Source: Paenibacillus sinopodophylli
Lineage (GTDB): Bacteria > Bacillota > Bacilli > Paenibacillales > Paenibacillaceae
Reading direction: 5' to 3'
Length of the DNA: 64,000 nt
Assembly (NCBI RefSeq): GCF_005930355.1
Contig: NZ_VDBO01000007.1
Coordinates: 1-64,000 of the forward strand
Shown here: one piece after another, positions 46,127-54,737 of the stretch
How positions within the stretch are numbered: the stretch's first letter is position 1
Layout: each line of letters begins with the position of its first letter
The notes under the pieces: generated by a model
Database searches by the model: none
Told to the model about the DNA's origin: nothing
Seen by the model: only the letters and a program-made list of their open reading frames with translations
Translations under genes and position numbers: made by a program

Positions 46127-46801
46127 ATGACTGCATCTATTCTATATATCGAGGATGATCTCGAAATCGGACGTTTTGTTAATGAGCATCTGCAAGCGCA
46201 AGGCTACACGGTCAATTGGCAGAGAACCGGTGAAGGCGCGCTCACAGCAGCAGAAGGCTGCAGGCTTGTCATTCTCGATGTCATGCTGCCGGGGCTTGAT
46301 GGCTTCACGATCGGACAACGGTTGAAAAAAGCAATGCCGGACGTTCTGATTCTGATGCTGTCGGCTCGCACGTCGATTGATGACAAGCTGCAGGGCTTGC
46401 AATTTGCTGACGATTATTTGACAAAGCCCTTTCACCCTGACGAGCTGACCGCTCGTATTGAAGTACTGCTTCGCCGCTCTGGCGCACGCTTAGCCGAGCC
46501 CCTCGCCATCAAGCATCTGCTCGTGTATGAGCAGCAGAACCGAATTGAAAACCGGGACAGCGGCGCAGAGATTATGCTGACCGGCAAGCAATTTCATATT
46601 TTCAGCTATTTGCTTCGCCATTTGGGGCAAATCCTAACGAAGGAGCAAATTTATGAGGCCATATGGGGTGAAGCATACATGGACGGGGATAAAACACTAA
46701 TGGTCCATATCCGCTATCTAAGAGAGAAAATCGAGCGTGATCCGGCCTCGCCGAAAATTATCGAAACGGTGCGCGGCATCGGCTATCGGGTACGTCCATG
46801 A
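46127..46801 (+). CDS. OmpR-family response regulator of an immunity-type locus
   Basis: A 224-residue regulator: receiver (1-115: IEDDLEIGRFV, phospho-Asp in LVILDVMLPGLDG, DDYLTKPFHP) and winged helix (about 130-224: GKQFHIFSYLLRHLGQILTKEQIYEAIWGEAYMDGDKTLMVHIRYLREKIE, VRGIGYRV). The ATG at 46127 follows GAGAGGAAG at a rather long 11 bases. Its stop overlaps the kinase start by 4 bases (ATGA). The phased repeats before the downstream ABC genes are its likely target. Confidence 0.93.
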   Translation: MTASILYIEDDLEIGRFVNEHLQAQGYTVNWQRTGEGALTAAEGCRLVILDVMLPGLDGFTIGQRLKKAMPDVLILMLSARTSIDDKLQGLQFADDYLTKPFHPDELTARIEVLLRRSGARLAEPLAIKHLLVYEQQNRIENRDSGAEIMLTGKQFHIFSYLLRHLGQILTKEQIYEAIWGEAYMDGDKTLMVHIRYLREKIERDPASPKIIETVRGIGYRVRP

Positions 46802-48186
46802 AGACGCCGAAGGAGCGCCTAAATAGGCTGCGGTTTCGCCAAACATTATTATCTCGCTATTTGCTCATTATTTTATTCGCTTTTTTGTTCATTCCGATCG
46901 TTCTCCCCATCGCCACATTCGCTTACGTCATCGTTCAAGAAAATGTTAAGCGTGCCGATGATAGCTACCTGAAATATGGCAGCAGCAGCGAGATCACCGC
47001 CATGTGGCATGAGCAGGCCGCACTGCTCGGGCAAGCGGATGCTGCAAGTGTTGATCGTAAACTTGAGGAGCTCAGACTTAAGTATACAGAGGCCTCCTTG
47101 TTCTGGGTCGATTCCTCGGGCACGACGATGCTCCAGCTTCCGCCGCAGGAGAGGCTCCCTATTCACTGGTCACCTGCTGACGCGGTGCAGTTCATGAAAA
47201 ACAGCATCGACAGTGACCCGTTTACGATCGTTTCTTTTCTAGGGGCGGAGCATGAGGGGCCAGCCTTCATGGTTATGCAGATACCGCGCTCTATTATTCA
47301 ACTGGATCGGCCAATTGGTTCCGGCACGCCTTTCTATGTCGCCATCCTGCTCATCATGATTGGCCTATTTTTCCTGCTTTCTTTGCTTTTCTTCCGCCAA
47401 ATTCGAAAGCGTCTGATTGGATTGCAAGCAGCGATGAGTTTGCAAGGGAACCAAAGCCTGCCGCAGCCAATTGTGATAAGCAGGCATGATGAGATTGGCC
47501 AGTTGGAGACGGCCTTCAACCTTATGGTCGAGCAGCTAAGAGAAAGCAAGGAGCGTGAGCTCGCGGAGGAGAAGCTCCGCAAACAGCTGATTGCCAATCT
47601 GTCGCATGATTTGAGAACACCTCTGACTGTGATGAACAGCCAGCTTTATTCCTTGAGTAGGGAGCCCTTAAGCGTGAACGGGCAAACAGTGATTAAGCAG
47701 ATGGAACTGAAGATCGGCAGTCTGGATAATCTCATTGAAAACCTGCTATCTTACACACTCATGACGAGCGGAAGGTATCCGATCAAGCTGGAGCAGCAGG
47801 ATTTGCTTCGGATCGTACGGGAGAGTGCTGCTTCCTGGTACCCTTTGTGGGAGCAAGAGGGGATTGCTGCCGACATCGACCTGCCTGATGAAGCCATGCT
47901 GCTTGAAGTGGATAAAGCCGGCTTCCGCCGCGTGCTTGATAATGTATTCCAAAACGTTATAAGACATGCAAAGAGCGGCAGCTATATTGGAATCAAGGTT
48001 GAGACTTATGAAGGACGACTCGCACTTGTTATCCGTGATCACGGCAATGGCCTCGATGCTCATACATCAAGCAAGGGAGCTGGCCTTGGGCTTGCGATTG
48101 TGAACTATTTGCTGCATGAAATGAGGCTTGATTGGCATATGGCGAGCAGCTCGGACGGAATGACTATCTACATTTTTGAGCAATAA
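46798..48186 (+). CDS. Sensor histidine kinase of an immunity-type locus
   Basis: A 462-residue kinase with two membrane helices (about 21-44 and 181-200) enclosing an extracellular sensor of about 135 residues. HAMP follows (about 202-255), then HisKA with NLSHDLRTPLTVMNSQLYSL (His about 270), then HATPase with DNVFQNVIRHA, RDHGNGLD and GAGLGLAIV. The large sensor separates it from the intramembrane-sensing BceS kinases. Overlapped by 4 bases with the regulator gene, so they are one unit, presumably controlling the ABC exporter downstream. Confidence 0.92.
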   Translation: MKTPKERLNRLRFRQTLLSRYLLIILFAFLFIPIVLPIATFAYVIVQENVKRADDSYLKYGSSSEITAMWHEQAALLGQADAASVDRKLEELRLKYTEASLFWVDSSGTTMLQLPPQERLPIHWSPADAVQFMKNSIDSDPFTIVSFLGAEHEGPAFMVMQIPRSIIQLDRPIGSGTPFYVAILLIMIGLFFLLSLLFFRQIRKRLIGLQAAMSLQGNQSLPQPIVISRHDEIGQLETAFNLMVEQLRESKERELAEEKLRKQLIANLSHDLRTPLTVMNSQLYSLSREPLSVNGQTVIKQMELKIGSLDNLIENLLSYTLMTSGRYPIKLEQQDLLRIVRESAASWYPLWEQEGIAADIDLPDEAMLLEVDKAGFRRVLDNVFQNVIRHAKSGSYIGIKVETYEGRLALVIRDHGNGLDAHTSSKGAGLGLAIVNYLLHEMRLDWHMASSSDGMTIYIFEQ

Positions 48187-48242
48187 GGTCGCTGGCTCTT
48201 CTAGCTTTCAGCTTGACATTCAACAGACGGAGGTATTCAGCA

Positions 48243-48397
48243 TGATTATTTATCCTTATTTAGAAGACGGAGCAACCATAAGCGTTACTGCGCCTTCATC
48301 CGGTCTGCAGGCTGAGCTTCACGAGCTAATGCACAGCGCCATAGCACGGATGCGCAGCAGAGGCTTTCAAATCAAACGGGGCATATGCCGAAGTTAA
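48243..48397 (+). pseudogene. Remnant of an S66 (LD-carboxypeptidase/MccF-like) peptidase
   Basis: After a good GGAGGT site the frame reads MIIYPYLEDGATISVTAPSSG, then QAELHELMHSAIARMRSRGFQIKRG, matching the first ~47 residues of S66 peptidases (I-x-x-P-x-L-x-x-G-x-x-I-x-V-x-A-P-S-S). It then stops; the family is about 300 residues and no further homologous sequence follows before the ABC genes. The catalytic Ser, Glu and His regions are missing. S66 includes the self-immunity enzyme MccF, which is suggestive beside an immunity-type exporter. Confidence 0.7.
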
Positions 48398-48445
48398 CGC
48401 TCGCGGGGGAAAAGGTACGATCACGCAATATTTCCGACCATAAAA

Positions 48446-48486
48446 TTTAAACTAATTTTAAACTTATGGAGCTCTTCGTTTAAACT
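48446..48486 (+). promoter_or_regulatory. Phased TTTAAACT direct repeats (likely response-regulator operator)
   Basis: TTTAAACT starts at 48446, 48457 and 48479, spacings of 11 and 22 bases. Direct repeats with one-turn phasing are the usual operator form of OmpR-family regulators. The array lies 34-74 bases before the ABC ATPase start, so it fits control by the regulator encoded upstream. Confidence 0.65.
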
Positions 48487-48519
48487 TCAGCCGTTACAGT
48501 TACCTATGAGGTGATTAAC

Positions 48520-49434
48520 GTGAAGGAATGGATAATCGAAACAAAAGGGCTCAGCAAGCGTTACAAAGGACGCTATGCGGTTTCAAATCTGAATTTGAAG
48601 ATCGAAAAAGGAGACATATACGGCTTTCTCGGCCCGAACGGCGCTGGAAAAACGACAACGATCCGCATGCTTCTCGGCTTGATTAAGCCATCGAACGGGT
48701 CTGTGCATATTTTCGGCCAACCGTTAAATAAGGACAAACTCTCCATTCTAAGGCGGATTGGCTCACTAGTCGAATACCCTTCTTACTACGGTCATTTGAG
48801 TGCCACTGATAACCTTGAGGCTATTCGGCGTATTCTGGGTGCTCCCGTTGCCAGAATTGCTGAGGTTCTGGATATTGTCGGTTTGTCCAAAGAAGCGCGC
48901 CGCCCGGTCAAGGGATTCTCCCTAGGCATGAAGCAACGGCTCGGCATCGCAAGCGCGCTACTCGGCAATCCGGAGCTGCTGCTGCTCGATGAACCTACCA
49001 ACGGACTTGATCCTTCGGGCATTTTAGAGATACGCGAGCTGATCAAACAAATGCCTAAGCAGCACGGCATTACTGTTCTCATATCCAGCCATTTGCTCAG
49101 CGAAGTTGAGCTGACAGCCGGCACGGTGGGGATTATACGACAGGGTGAGCTCGTCTTTCAAGACACGATTGCCCATCTGCACCAGCAGGCGCAAGGCAGC
49201 ATGTCGCTTGTTGTCTCCGAGCCCGAGCAGGCGCTTGCTATACTGCGGTCGCACGGTGCCCAGGCTGCGCAAAGTGGTTCTGCCCTTCTGCTTGAGAACA
49301 CGGGGGATCATACGATTGCCAGAATTGTCAAAAGTCTAGTGGAGCATAACCATGCGATCTACCGGGTAGAAGAGAAACGAAAATCGCTTGAGGAGCTTTT
49401 CCTCCAGATCGTCGGGGAGGGCAAGCTATCATGA
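48520..49434 (+). CDS. ABC transporter ATP-binding protein, BcrA/lantibiotic-immunity type
   Basis: A 304-residue ATPase. Walker A GPNGAGKTTTIRM, Q-loop region SLVEYPSYYGHLSATDNL, signature FSLGMKQRLG, Walker B LLLLDEPTNGLDPSG and switch His in SSHLLSEVE are all present. The FSLGMKQRLG signature and C-terminal ~80-residue extension are typical of the BcrA group. The GTG at 48520 follows TGAGGTGAT by 5 bases. It heads a three-gene exporter with two permeases, overlapping the first by 4 bases. Confidence 0.93.
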   Translation: MKEWIIETKGLSKRYKGRYAVSNLNLKIEKGDIYGFLGPNGAGKTTTIRMLLGLIKPSNGSVHIFGQPLNKDKLSILRRIGSLVEYPSYYGHLSATDNLEAIRRILGAPVARIAEVLDIVGLSKEARRPVKGFSLGMKQRLGIASALLGNPELLLLDEPTNGLDPSGILEIRELIKQMPKQHGITVLISSHLLSEVELTAGTVGIIRQGELVFQDTIAHLHQQAQGSMSLVVSEPEQALAILRSHGAQAAQSGSALLLENTGDHTIARIVKSLVEHNHAIYRVEEKRKSLEELFLQIVGEGKLS

Positions 49435-50159
49435 TGCACAAGGCGTTGTCAGCCGATTTTTTGAAAATACGAGGCAAAGGGCTGTGGCTTCTAATCTTTA
49501 GCGGCCCAGTTGGCTTAATTGCCATGCAGGCGCTCAACTATGGACTTCGTTACGATTATTTAATGCAAAAATATACCGGAAGACGATGGGAAGCGCTGCT
49601 GGCGGATATTCAAATGTTCGTGCCAATCTCGCTTTTTCTAGGAGTAACCCTTATTCCTTCTCTGCTATCTCATATCGAGCACAGCACGAACGCATGGAAG
49701 CAGCTGCTCGCGCTGCCGATTTCTAGAGGCACCGTATTCCGCTCCAAATTCGCGCTAAGCATTATTTTGCTGACGGCATCCTGTACGGTGCTGGCAGTGG
49801 GCATCGTTCTGCTTGGCTTCTCTTTGCGGTTCGAGCTTGGCGACATGCCGGTTGGACAAATACTTAAGCTTTGCTTCCTTCCTTTCTTCGCCTCGCTCCC
49901 TGCAATGGCTCTATTCTTATGGCTGTGCATCAACATGAAGAACCAAGCCATCCCAATTACGCTTGGCGTGCTGATTGCAATCAGCTCGGTGTTCACCGGC
50001 TTTATTCCGGGTACCTTGTCCAAAATATTGCCAGTCAACTGGCCGATGTTAAGCATCGCCGGACCAAAGCAGGAACTATTCGTCGGTACAGGTTTCCTGC
50101 TCAGTATGGCCATCTGCCTGCTCGGCACCTTTCATTTCATTCGAAAGGACGTGATCTAA
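49431..50159 (+). CDS. ABC-2 type permease, first of pair (LanE/MutE-like)
   Basis: A 242-residue integral membrane protein with about six helices and the LanE/MutE-like beginning ALSADFLKIRGKGLWLLIFSGPVGL. It also shows LSHIEHSTNAWKQLLALPISRGTVFRSKF, where the H/E-x-x-x-x-W-K-x-x-x-x-x-P segment is characteristic of immunity permeases. It should pair with the next permease and the ATPase to expel a membrane-active peptide. The ATG overlaps the ATPase end (ATGATG). Confidence 0.85.
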   Translation: MMHKALSADFLKIRGKGLWLLIFSGPVGLIAMQALNYGLRYDYLMQKYTGRRWEALLADIQMFVPISLFLGVTLIPSLLSHIEHSTNAWKQLLALPISRGTVFRSKFALSIILLTASCTVLAVGIVLLGFSLRFELGDMPVGQILKLCFLPFFASLPAMALFLWLCINMKNQAIPITLGVLIAISSVFTGFIPGTLSKILPVNWPMLSIAGPKQELFVGTGFLLSMAICLLGTFHFIRKDVI

Positions 50160-50160
50160 G

Positions 50161-50910
50161 ATGGCCACCTTCTTCCGACTAGTCGCAGCGGAACGCCTTA
50201 AGCTGTCTAAGTCTTATATATGGGTGCTCGCCTTGCTAAGTCCGCTGCTTTCGCTTGCTATCGGTATCCTGCTGTCGCCCGACTCAATCGGCGTATCCAG
50301 CGTGCAAGAGAAATATATGCTGCTCGCGTCTTCGATGGCATCCTTTCACGCTATGCTGTTTTTGCCGATTCTGACTGGCATTCTCTCTGCATTCGTCTGC
50401 CGATACGAGCATGTTGGCGGAGGCTGGAAACAGCTGCTGACGCTTCCGGTGTCTCGAAATCATCTTTACTTTGCCAAGTTCAGCATCGTGGCTGCAGTCC
50501 TTGCACTATCACAGCTTTTATTCCTCGCTGCCGTTTATGCTGCCGCTGCCTATCATGGATTTGCCAGCGATCTGCCTTGGTCCACACTGCTGACAGGTGT
50601 TGGCAGCGGCTGGCTGGCTTGCCTGCCACTCGCTGCATTGCAGCTGCTCGTTTCCGTAAGCTGGAGCAGCTTCGCCGCTCCGCTTGTTATCAACGTGATG
50701 CTTACCATTCCGAATATGCTCATCGTAAATTCCGAGCATATCGGGCCATTTTATCCATGGGCGCAGCCAATGCTGGCCATGCTTAGCTTCAGCGTGCAAG
50801 ACTCCGGCGCGTTCGCACTGCCGCTTGAGAACATCCTTATTACCGTGCTGGGCAGCTTCGCCTTGTTTCTCGCTGCCGGTCTGCTCTATTTCAACCGTAA
50901 AGAGATTTAG
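50161..50910 (+). CDS. ABC-2 type permease, second of pair (LanG/MutG-like)
   Basis: A 249-residue membrane protein with six helices, a paralogue of the preceding permease (FFRLVAAERLKLSKSYIWVLALLSPLLSL; CRYEHVGGGWKQLLTLPVSRNHLYFAKF). It starts one base after the stop of its partner, so it is translationally coupled. Together the three genes make a heterodimeric exporter. No lantibiotic precursor gene is visible nearby, so resistance or envelope stress response is likelier than self-immunity. Confidence 0.85.
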   Translation: MATFFRLVAAERLKLSKSYIWVLALLSPLLSLAIGILLSPDSIGVSSVQEKYMLLASSMASFHAMLFLPILTGILSAFVCRYEHVGGGWKQLLTLPVSRNHLYFAKFSIVAAVLALSQLLFLAAVYAAAAYHGFASDLPWSTLLTGVGSGWLACLPLAALQLLVSVSWSSFAAPLVINVMLTIPNMLIVNSEHIGPFYPWAQPMLAMLSFSVQDSGAFALPLENILITVLGSFALFLAAGLLYFNRKEI

Positions 50911-51161
50911 CCTCACCACCTATCAGCGATTCAGCTAAGCGCGCGTCCGCACTAGAGCTGCGATTCGATGCAATCCACCAAACTCCTCATAATCCGCTGG
51001 CTTGTCCTGACCTTATTGTCAGGATGCCAGCGGGCACTGCTTTCCTCGTACAAAACATTCAAAATGCCTACCTCATTTTAGCTGATACGCACAAAACTGA
51101 CTTTACACCCTCTCTCATTCATGTTAACTTTACTAACATGAAAAGAAAGGTGGCGGTAACC

Positions 51162-52841
51162 ATGCTGCTTATTGAATTGCTTAAATCTCCTATTTTTGCT
51201 AAAGCCGAAATTATTGCAGGCCACGCTGGCCTATCTGTTAAGGATGTATCGTCTATTAATATTATGGATGCACCGGACATCGTAACCTTTCTCAAGCAAG
51301 GCGACCTGCTGCTTACAAACGGCTATATATTGAAAGACCGTCAAGAAAATATGATCGATTTCATCGTCGGGATGCACAGCAAAGGCTGCGCAGGTCTTGC
51401 CATTAAGACAAAGCGCTTCTCTATGAGCATTCCGCAGGAAGTGCTTGAGGAAGCCGACCGCCTCCAATTCCCAATCATTGAGCTCTCACTGGTGGAGACA
51501 ACGCTCGGCGAGCTGTTCCAGCAATCTATCAGCCTCATGCTCGAGAACAAAACACATGAGCTCCACTACGCATTGACGATTCATAAGCAATTCTCCGACA
51601 TGATTATGCAGGGCAACGGCTTGGAGCGAATCGTGGACAAGCTGGCCGACATTATGGGGGCGCCTGTTCTCTTGTTTAATGTGAAGCATCAGGTCACAGC
51701 GATGTCCGAGCATTTCACAAATGAGCCCCTTGCGAAGCTGCCTTCCCTCGCTGCCGATGCGATGACTGCGATGCCTACACGCACAACCGCGGTTTCCTTG
51801 TGTCTGCCCCATATATCCATGCCCACACATCGCCATATCGAGCTTTTCCCTATTCATACGTACCGCCATGACGGCTGCTTGCTTGTTTTCTCAGCTAGCT
51901 ATCCATTGTCTAGTCTCACCTCGCTTGCTCTAGAGCAAGCCGCTCATGTTATTGGCCTTGAGATGACCAAGAAGCAGGCCGTCAAGGAGCGCTCCAGACG
52001 ATACAAAAACGAGTTTTTCTCTGACTTAATTGAGGGCTACATCAGCACGGAGCAAGAGGTGCTTCATCGCGGCGGCAAGTATGGCCTTCATGCCGAAGCA
52101 ACCTCCCTGCTCATTATCGCGAAGCCGGATTCCCTCTTGGAAGAGCGGCGAATGAGCGAGCCTTCCGCGGAGGAACGCTTGAACGCTGAGCGTGATGCCA
52201 GGTATGAGCTGCTGAAAGCGGAGTTTGCGAAGCTGGACGTTCCTTTTGTCATTTTTGCCAAAAATGATGTATTCGGCTTGCTTGTCCGGCAGCCTATGGA
52301 AGGCTGGAACGAATCTGCCTTCATCAAGCAGTTGGAACGATCGGCAGAGCGGCTCTACGCAAGCGATATGATCAGCTTCTCATTCGGAATCGGCAATCCG
52401 TTCACGAGCATGCTGGATATGGGCTTATCGTACAAAGAAGCACAGAAAGCGCTGCAGTCCGGCTACCAATTGAACAAGCGCCGCTTCGTGCAATCGTACC
52501 AGACACTAGATATTAGCCGCCTGTTGCGTATGCTCCCACACGAGGAGCTTAGACTATTTTACGATGAAGCATTCAAGGATTTGTTCAATAAAGAGGACAA
52601 CGATCAGAATGAGCTCCTGCGGACGCTGCGTGCCTTCTACGATAACCATTGCCAGATTATCGACACAGCCAAAGCGCTGTTCGTTCATCGCAATACCGTG
52701 ATCTACCGCTTGGATAAGTGTGAGAAACTGACGGGGCGCAAGCTGAAGGACCCGCTCGAGAGTTTCCGATTCCGGGTAGCGTTCGCGATTGAGCCCATGC
52801 TCAAGCCATCTGCCGTTCAAGAAAAACGTGAAACCATCTGA
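51162..52841 (+). CDS. PucR-family transcriptional regulator
   Basis: A 559-residue regulator: N-terminal PucR domain (about 1-125, LLIELLKSPIFAKAEIIAGHAGLSVKDVSSINIMDAPDIVTFLKQGDLLLTNGY), a central GGDEF-like/GAF-like region (about 170-430) and a C-terminal PucR helix-turn-helix (about 485-545, LLRTLRAFYDNHCQIIDTAKALFVHRNTVIYRLDKCEKLTG). PucR proteins activate nitrogen-compound catabolism such as purine degradation. AAAGGTGG lies suitably before the ATG at 51162; earlier starts are possible. The ABC/amidase operon directly downstream is its likely target. Confidence 0.9.
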   Translation: MLLIELLKSPIFAKAEIIAGHAGLSVKDVSSINIMDAPDIVTFLKQGDLLLTNGYILKDRQENMIDFIVGMHSKGCAGLAIKTKRFSMSIPQEVLEEADRLQFPIIELSLVETTLGELFQQSISLMLENKTHELHYALTIHKQFSDMIMQGNGLERIVDKLADIMGAPVLLFNVKHQVTAMSEHFTNEPLAKLPSLAADAMTAMPTRTTAVSLCLPHISMPTHRHIELFPIHTYRHDGCLLVFSASYPLSSLTSLALEQAAHVIGLEMTKKQAVKERSRRYKNEFFSDLIEGYISTEQEVLHRGGKYGLHAEATSLLIIAKPDSLLEERRMSEPSAEERLNAERDARYELLKAEFAKLDVPFVIFAKNDVFGLLVRQPMEGWNESAFIKQLERSAERLYASDMISFSFGIGNPFTSMLDMGLSYKEAQKALQSGYQLNKRRFVQSYQTLDISRLLRMLPHEELRLFYDEAFKDLFNKEDNDQNELLRTLRAFYDNHCQIIDTAKALFVHRNTVIYRLDKCEKLTGRKLKDPLESFRFRVAFAIEPMLKPSAVQEKRETI

Positions 52842-53003
52842 TATCTTCCGAATCTTTAGTCAAAAGTGCTAAATCCATATTTCTTTTCTAGCGGATTCAA
52901 CCAATGACAGCAGACAAAGAAATCATTATGATAGAAACATAAGATCGATGTAAGGAAACCTAACATTTAATTCATTCACATAGGGAGAAGGGAGTCGGTA
53001 CCC

Positions 53004-53816
53004 ATGAGCAGCGTTGCATATGAGATCACCACCGAGAAGCCTGCCATTCAAGTACAAGATATTACCAAAACATTCTTGAGTGCAGAGGGGGATGACATTC
53101 ACGTACTAGCAGGGATAACAATGGATATTCCGCAGAAAGAGTTCGTCAGCATCGTCGGCCCGAGCGGCTGCGGAAAAAGTACGATATTCAACATTATCGC
53201 AGGCTTGCTTGAGCCTACAACTGGCAATGTACTGGTCGGCGGGGATGATATCGAACGCAAGACCGGCCATGTCGGATACATGATGCAGCGGGATCTGCTC
53301 TTGCCTTGGCGCTCTATTCTAGATAATGTTACGCTCGGCCTCGAGGTGAAGGGGCTGTCCAAGAAGGAACGCAACGAGCTTGCCATGACTTATCTCGCCA
53401 GATACGGACTTGATTCCTTCGCCAAGTCATACCCGTCTACGTTATCCGGCGGAATGCGGCAGCGGGTTGCTCTCATACGGACACTCGTTACTCAGCCTGA
53501 CATCATCCTGCTCGATGAGCCGTTCTCGGCGCTGGACTATCAGACCCGGCTAGTGCTGGAGGATGAGATTTTATCCATTCTCAAAAACGAAGGCAAAACC
53601 GGCGTCCTCATCACCCATGATATCGAAGAAGCGATCTCGGTTTCCGACCGAATCTTCGTCATGAGCAAGCGACCTACTTATGTGAAGCAAACCTATGAGG
53701 TCGGGCTCGCAGCTGAGCATGGCTCCGCAATGAAGGCGCGTACGGACGCAAGGTTCAAGCAATATTTTGAAACGATCTGGTCGGAGCTGGATATTCAAAT
53801 GGGGAGGTCAAGCTAA
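53004..53816 (+). CDS. ABC importer ATPase, nitrate/sulfonate/taurine (SsuB/TauB) type
   Basis: A 270-residue ATPase: Walker A GPSGCGKSTIFNIIAGL, Q-loop MMQRDLLLPWRSILDNV, signature LSGGMRQRVALIRTL, Walker B IILLDEPFSALD, switch His in LITHDIEEAI. Family length and the LPWRSILDNV motif place it in the SsuB/TauB/ThiZ group. AGGGAG precedes the ATG. It shares one base with the permease (TAATG), so the importer genes are coupled. Confidence 0.93.
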   Translation: MSSVAYEITTEKPAIQVQDITKTFLSAEGDDIHVLAGITMDIPQKEFVSIVGPSGCGKSTIFNIIAGLLEPTTGNVLVGGDDIERKTGHVGYMMQRDLLLPWRSILDNVTLGLEVKGLSKKERNELAMTYLARYGLDSFAKSYPSTLSGGMRQRVALIRTLVTQPDIILLDEPFSALDYQTRLVLEDEILSILKNEGKTGVLITHDIEEAISVSDRIFVMSKRPTYVKQTYEVGLAAEHGSAMKARTDARFKQYFETIWSELDIQMGRSS

Positions 53817-54697
53817 TGGAGAATGCATCTCGCACGATAAAGCTTCAAGATTCGAAGACAAGCTCACCGAGCAAGCGGCGGCTCTTGAAGCCGCATAAAG
53901 CAGCCTCACTGAGGGAGTGGGCCGTTGCGATGGCATGGCGTATCGTGATCATCGCCGTCCTCATTGCCGCTTGGGAAACAGTCGTCAGAATGGAGCTCGT
54001 CAACGCATTCCTGCTTGGCTCTCCCTCCGCCATTCTTGATTCGGCAATCGCTATGCTGCAATCCGGCCAACTGCTGACTGACGCGCTGGCAACGGTGAAC
54101 GCTACCGTCATCGGCTTCGTAGTTGGGAGTCTGCTGGGCTCCATGATCGGACTGCTGCTCTGGTTCTCCAGCAAGCTGTCGCGAGTTATCGACCCGTTTG
54201 TCGTCGCCTTGAACGGTGTACCCAAAATCGCGCTTGCGCCGATGATTATCATTTGGTTCGGTTCGGGCATTTTTTCCAAAATCGCACTAGCTTCGGTCGC
54301 GACCTTTATCGTCGCCCTGCTATCGGCGTATCAAGCAACGCATCAAATCGATCAATCACAGATTCATCTCATGAAATCATTCGGTGCCAAGCGATTGCAA
54401 ATGTTCACAAAAATTATCGTGCCATCATCGCTCCCATGGATCATTTCGGCTTTCCGCATAAATATCGGGCTTGCACTGGTATCGGTCGTAGGCGGCGAAT
54501 TCATCTCCTCCAACAAAGGACTTGGGCATATGATCTTCGTCGAAGGCAACTTGTTCAACCTTCCGGCCGTTTGGGTCGGCGTATTCACACTCATGCTCGT
54601 CGCAACCTGCCTCTACACCTGTGTCAGCTTCATTGAAAAACGAATGCTGCCTTGGAATGAAAATACACAGCAATCCAACAAATCAGCCGGCGTCTAG
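53816..54697 (+). CDS. ABC importer permease, SsuC/TauC type
   Basis: A 293-residue permease with six membrane helices after a basic N-terminus. The permease signature region is VALNGVPKIALAPMIIIWFGSGIFSKIALA, and the EAA-like loop is MKSFGAKRLQMFTKIIVPSSLPWIISAFRINIGLALVSVVGGEF. It belongs to the same BPD family as SsuC. It forms the channel for the upstream ATPase and the binding protein downstream. Confidence 0.92.
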   Translation: MENASRTIKLQDSKTSSPSKRRLLKPHKAASLREWAVAMAWRIVIIAVLIAAWETVVRMELVNAFLLGSPSAILDSAIAMLQSGQLLTDALATVNATVIGFVVGSLLGSMIGLLLWFSSKLSRVIDPFVVALNGVPKIALAPMIIIWFGSGIFSKIALASVATFIVALLSAYQATHQIDQSQIHLMKSFGAKRLQMFTKIIVPSSLPWIISAFRINIGLALVSVVGGEFISSNKGLGHMIFVEGNLFNLPAVWVGVFTLMLVATCLYTCVSFIEKRMLPWNENTQQSNKSAGV

Positions 54698-54737
54698 ACT
54701 GCTGGCAGCTCAAATCCAAACCTAAAGGAGACTCATT

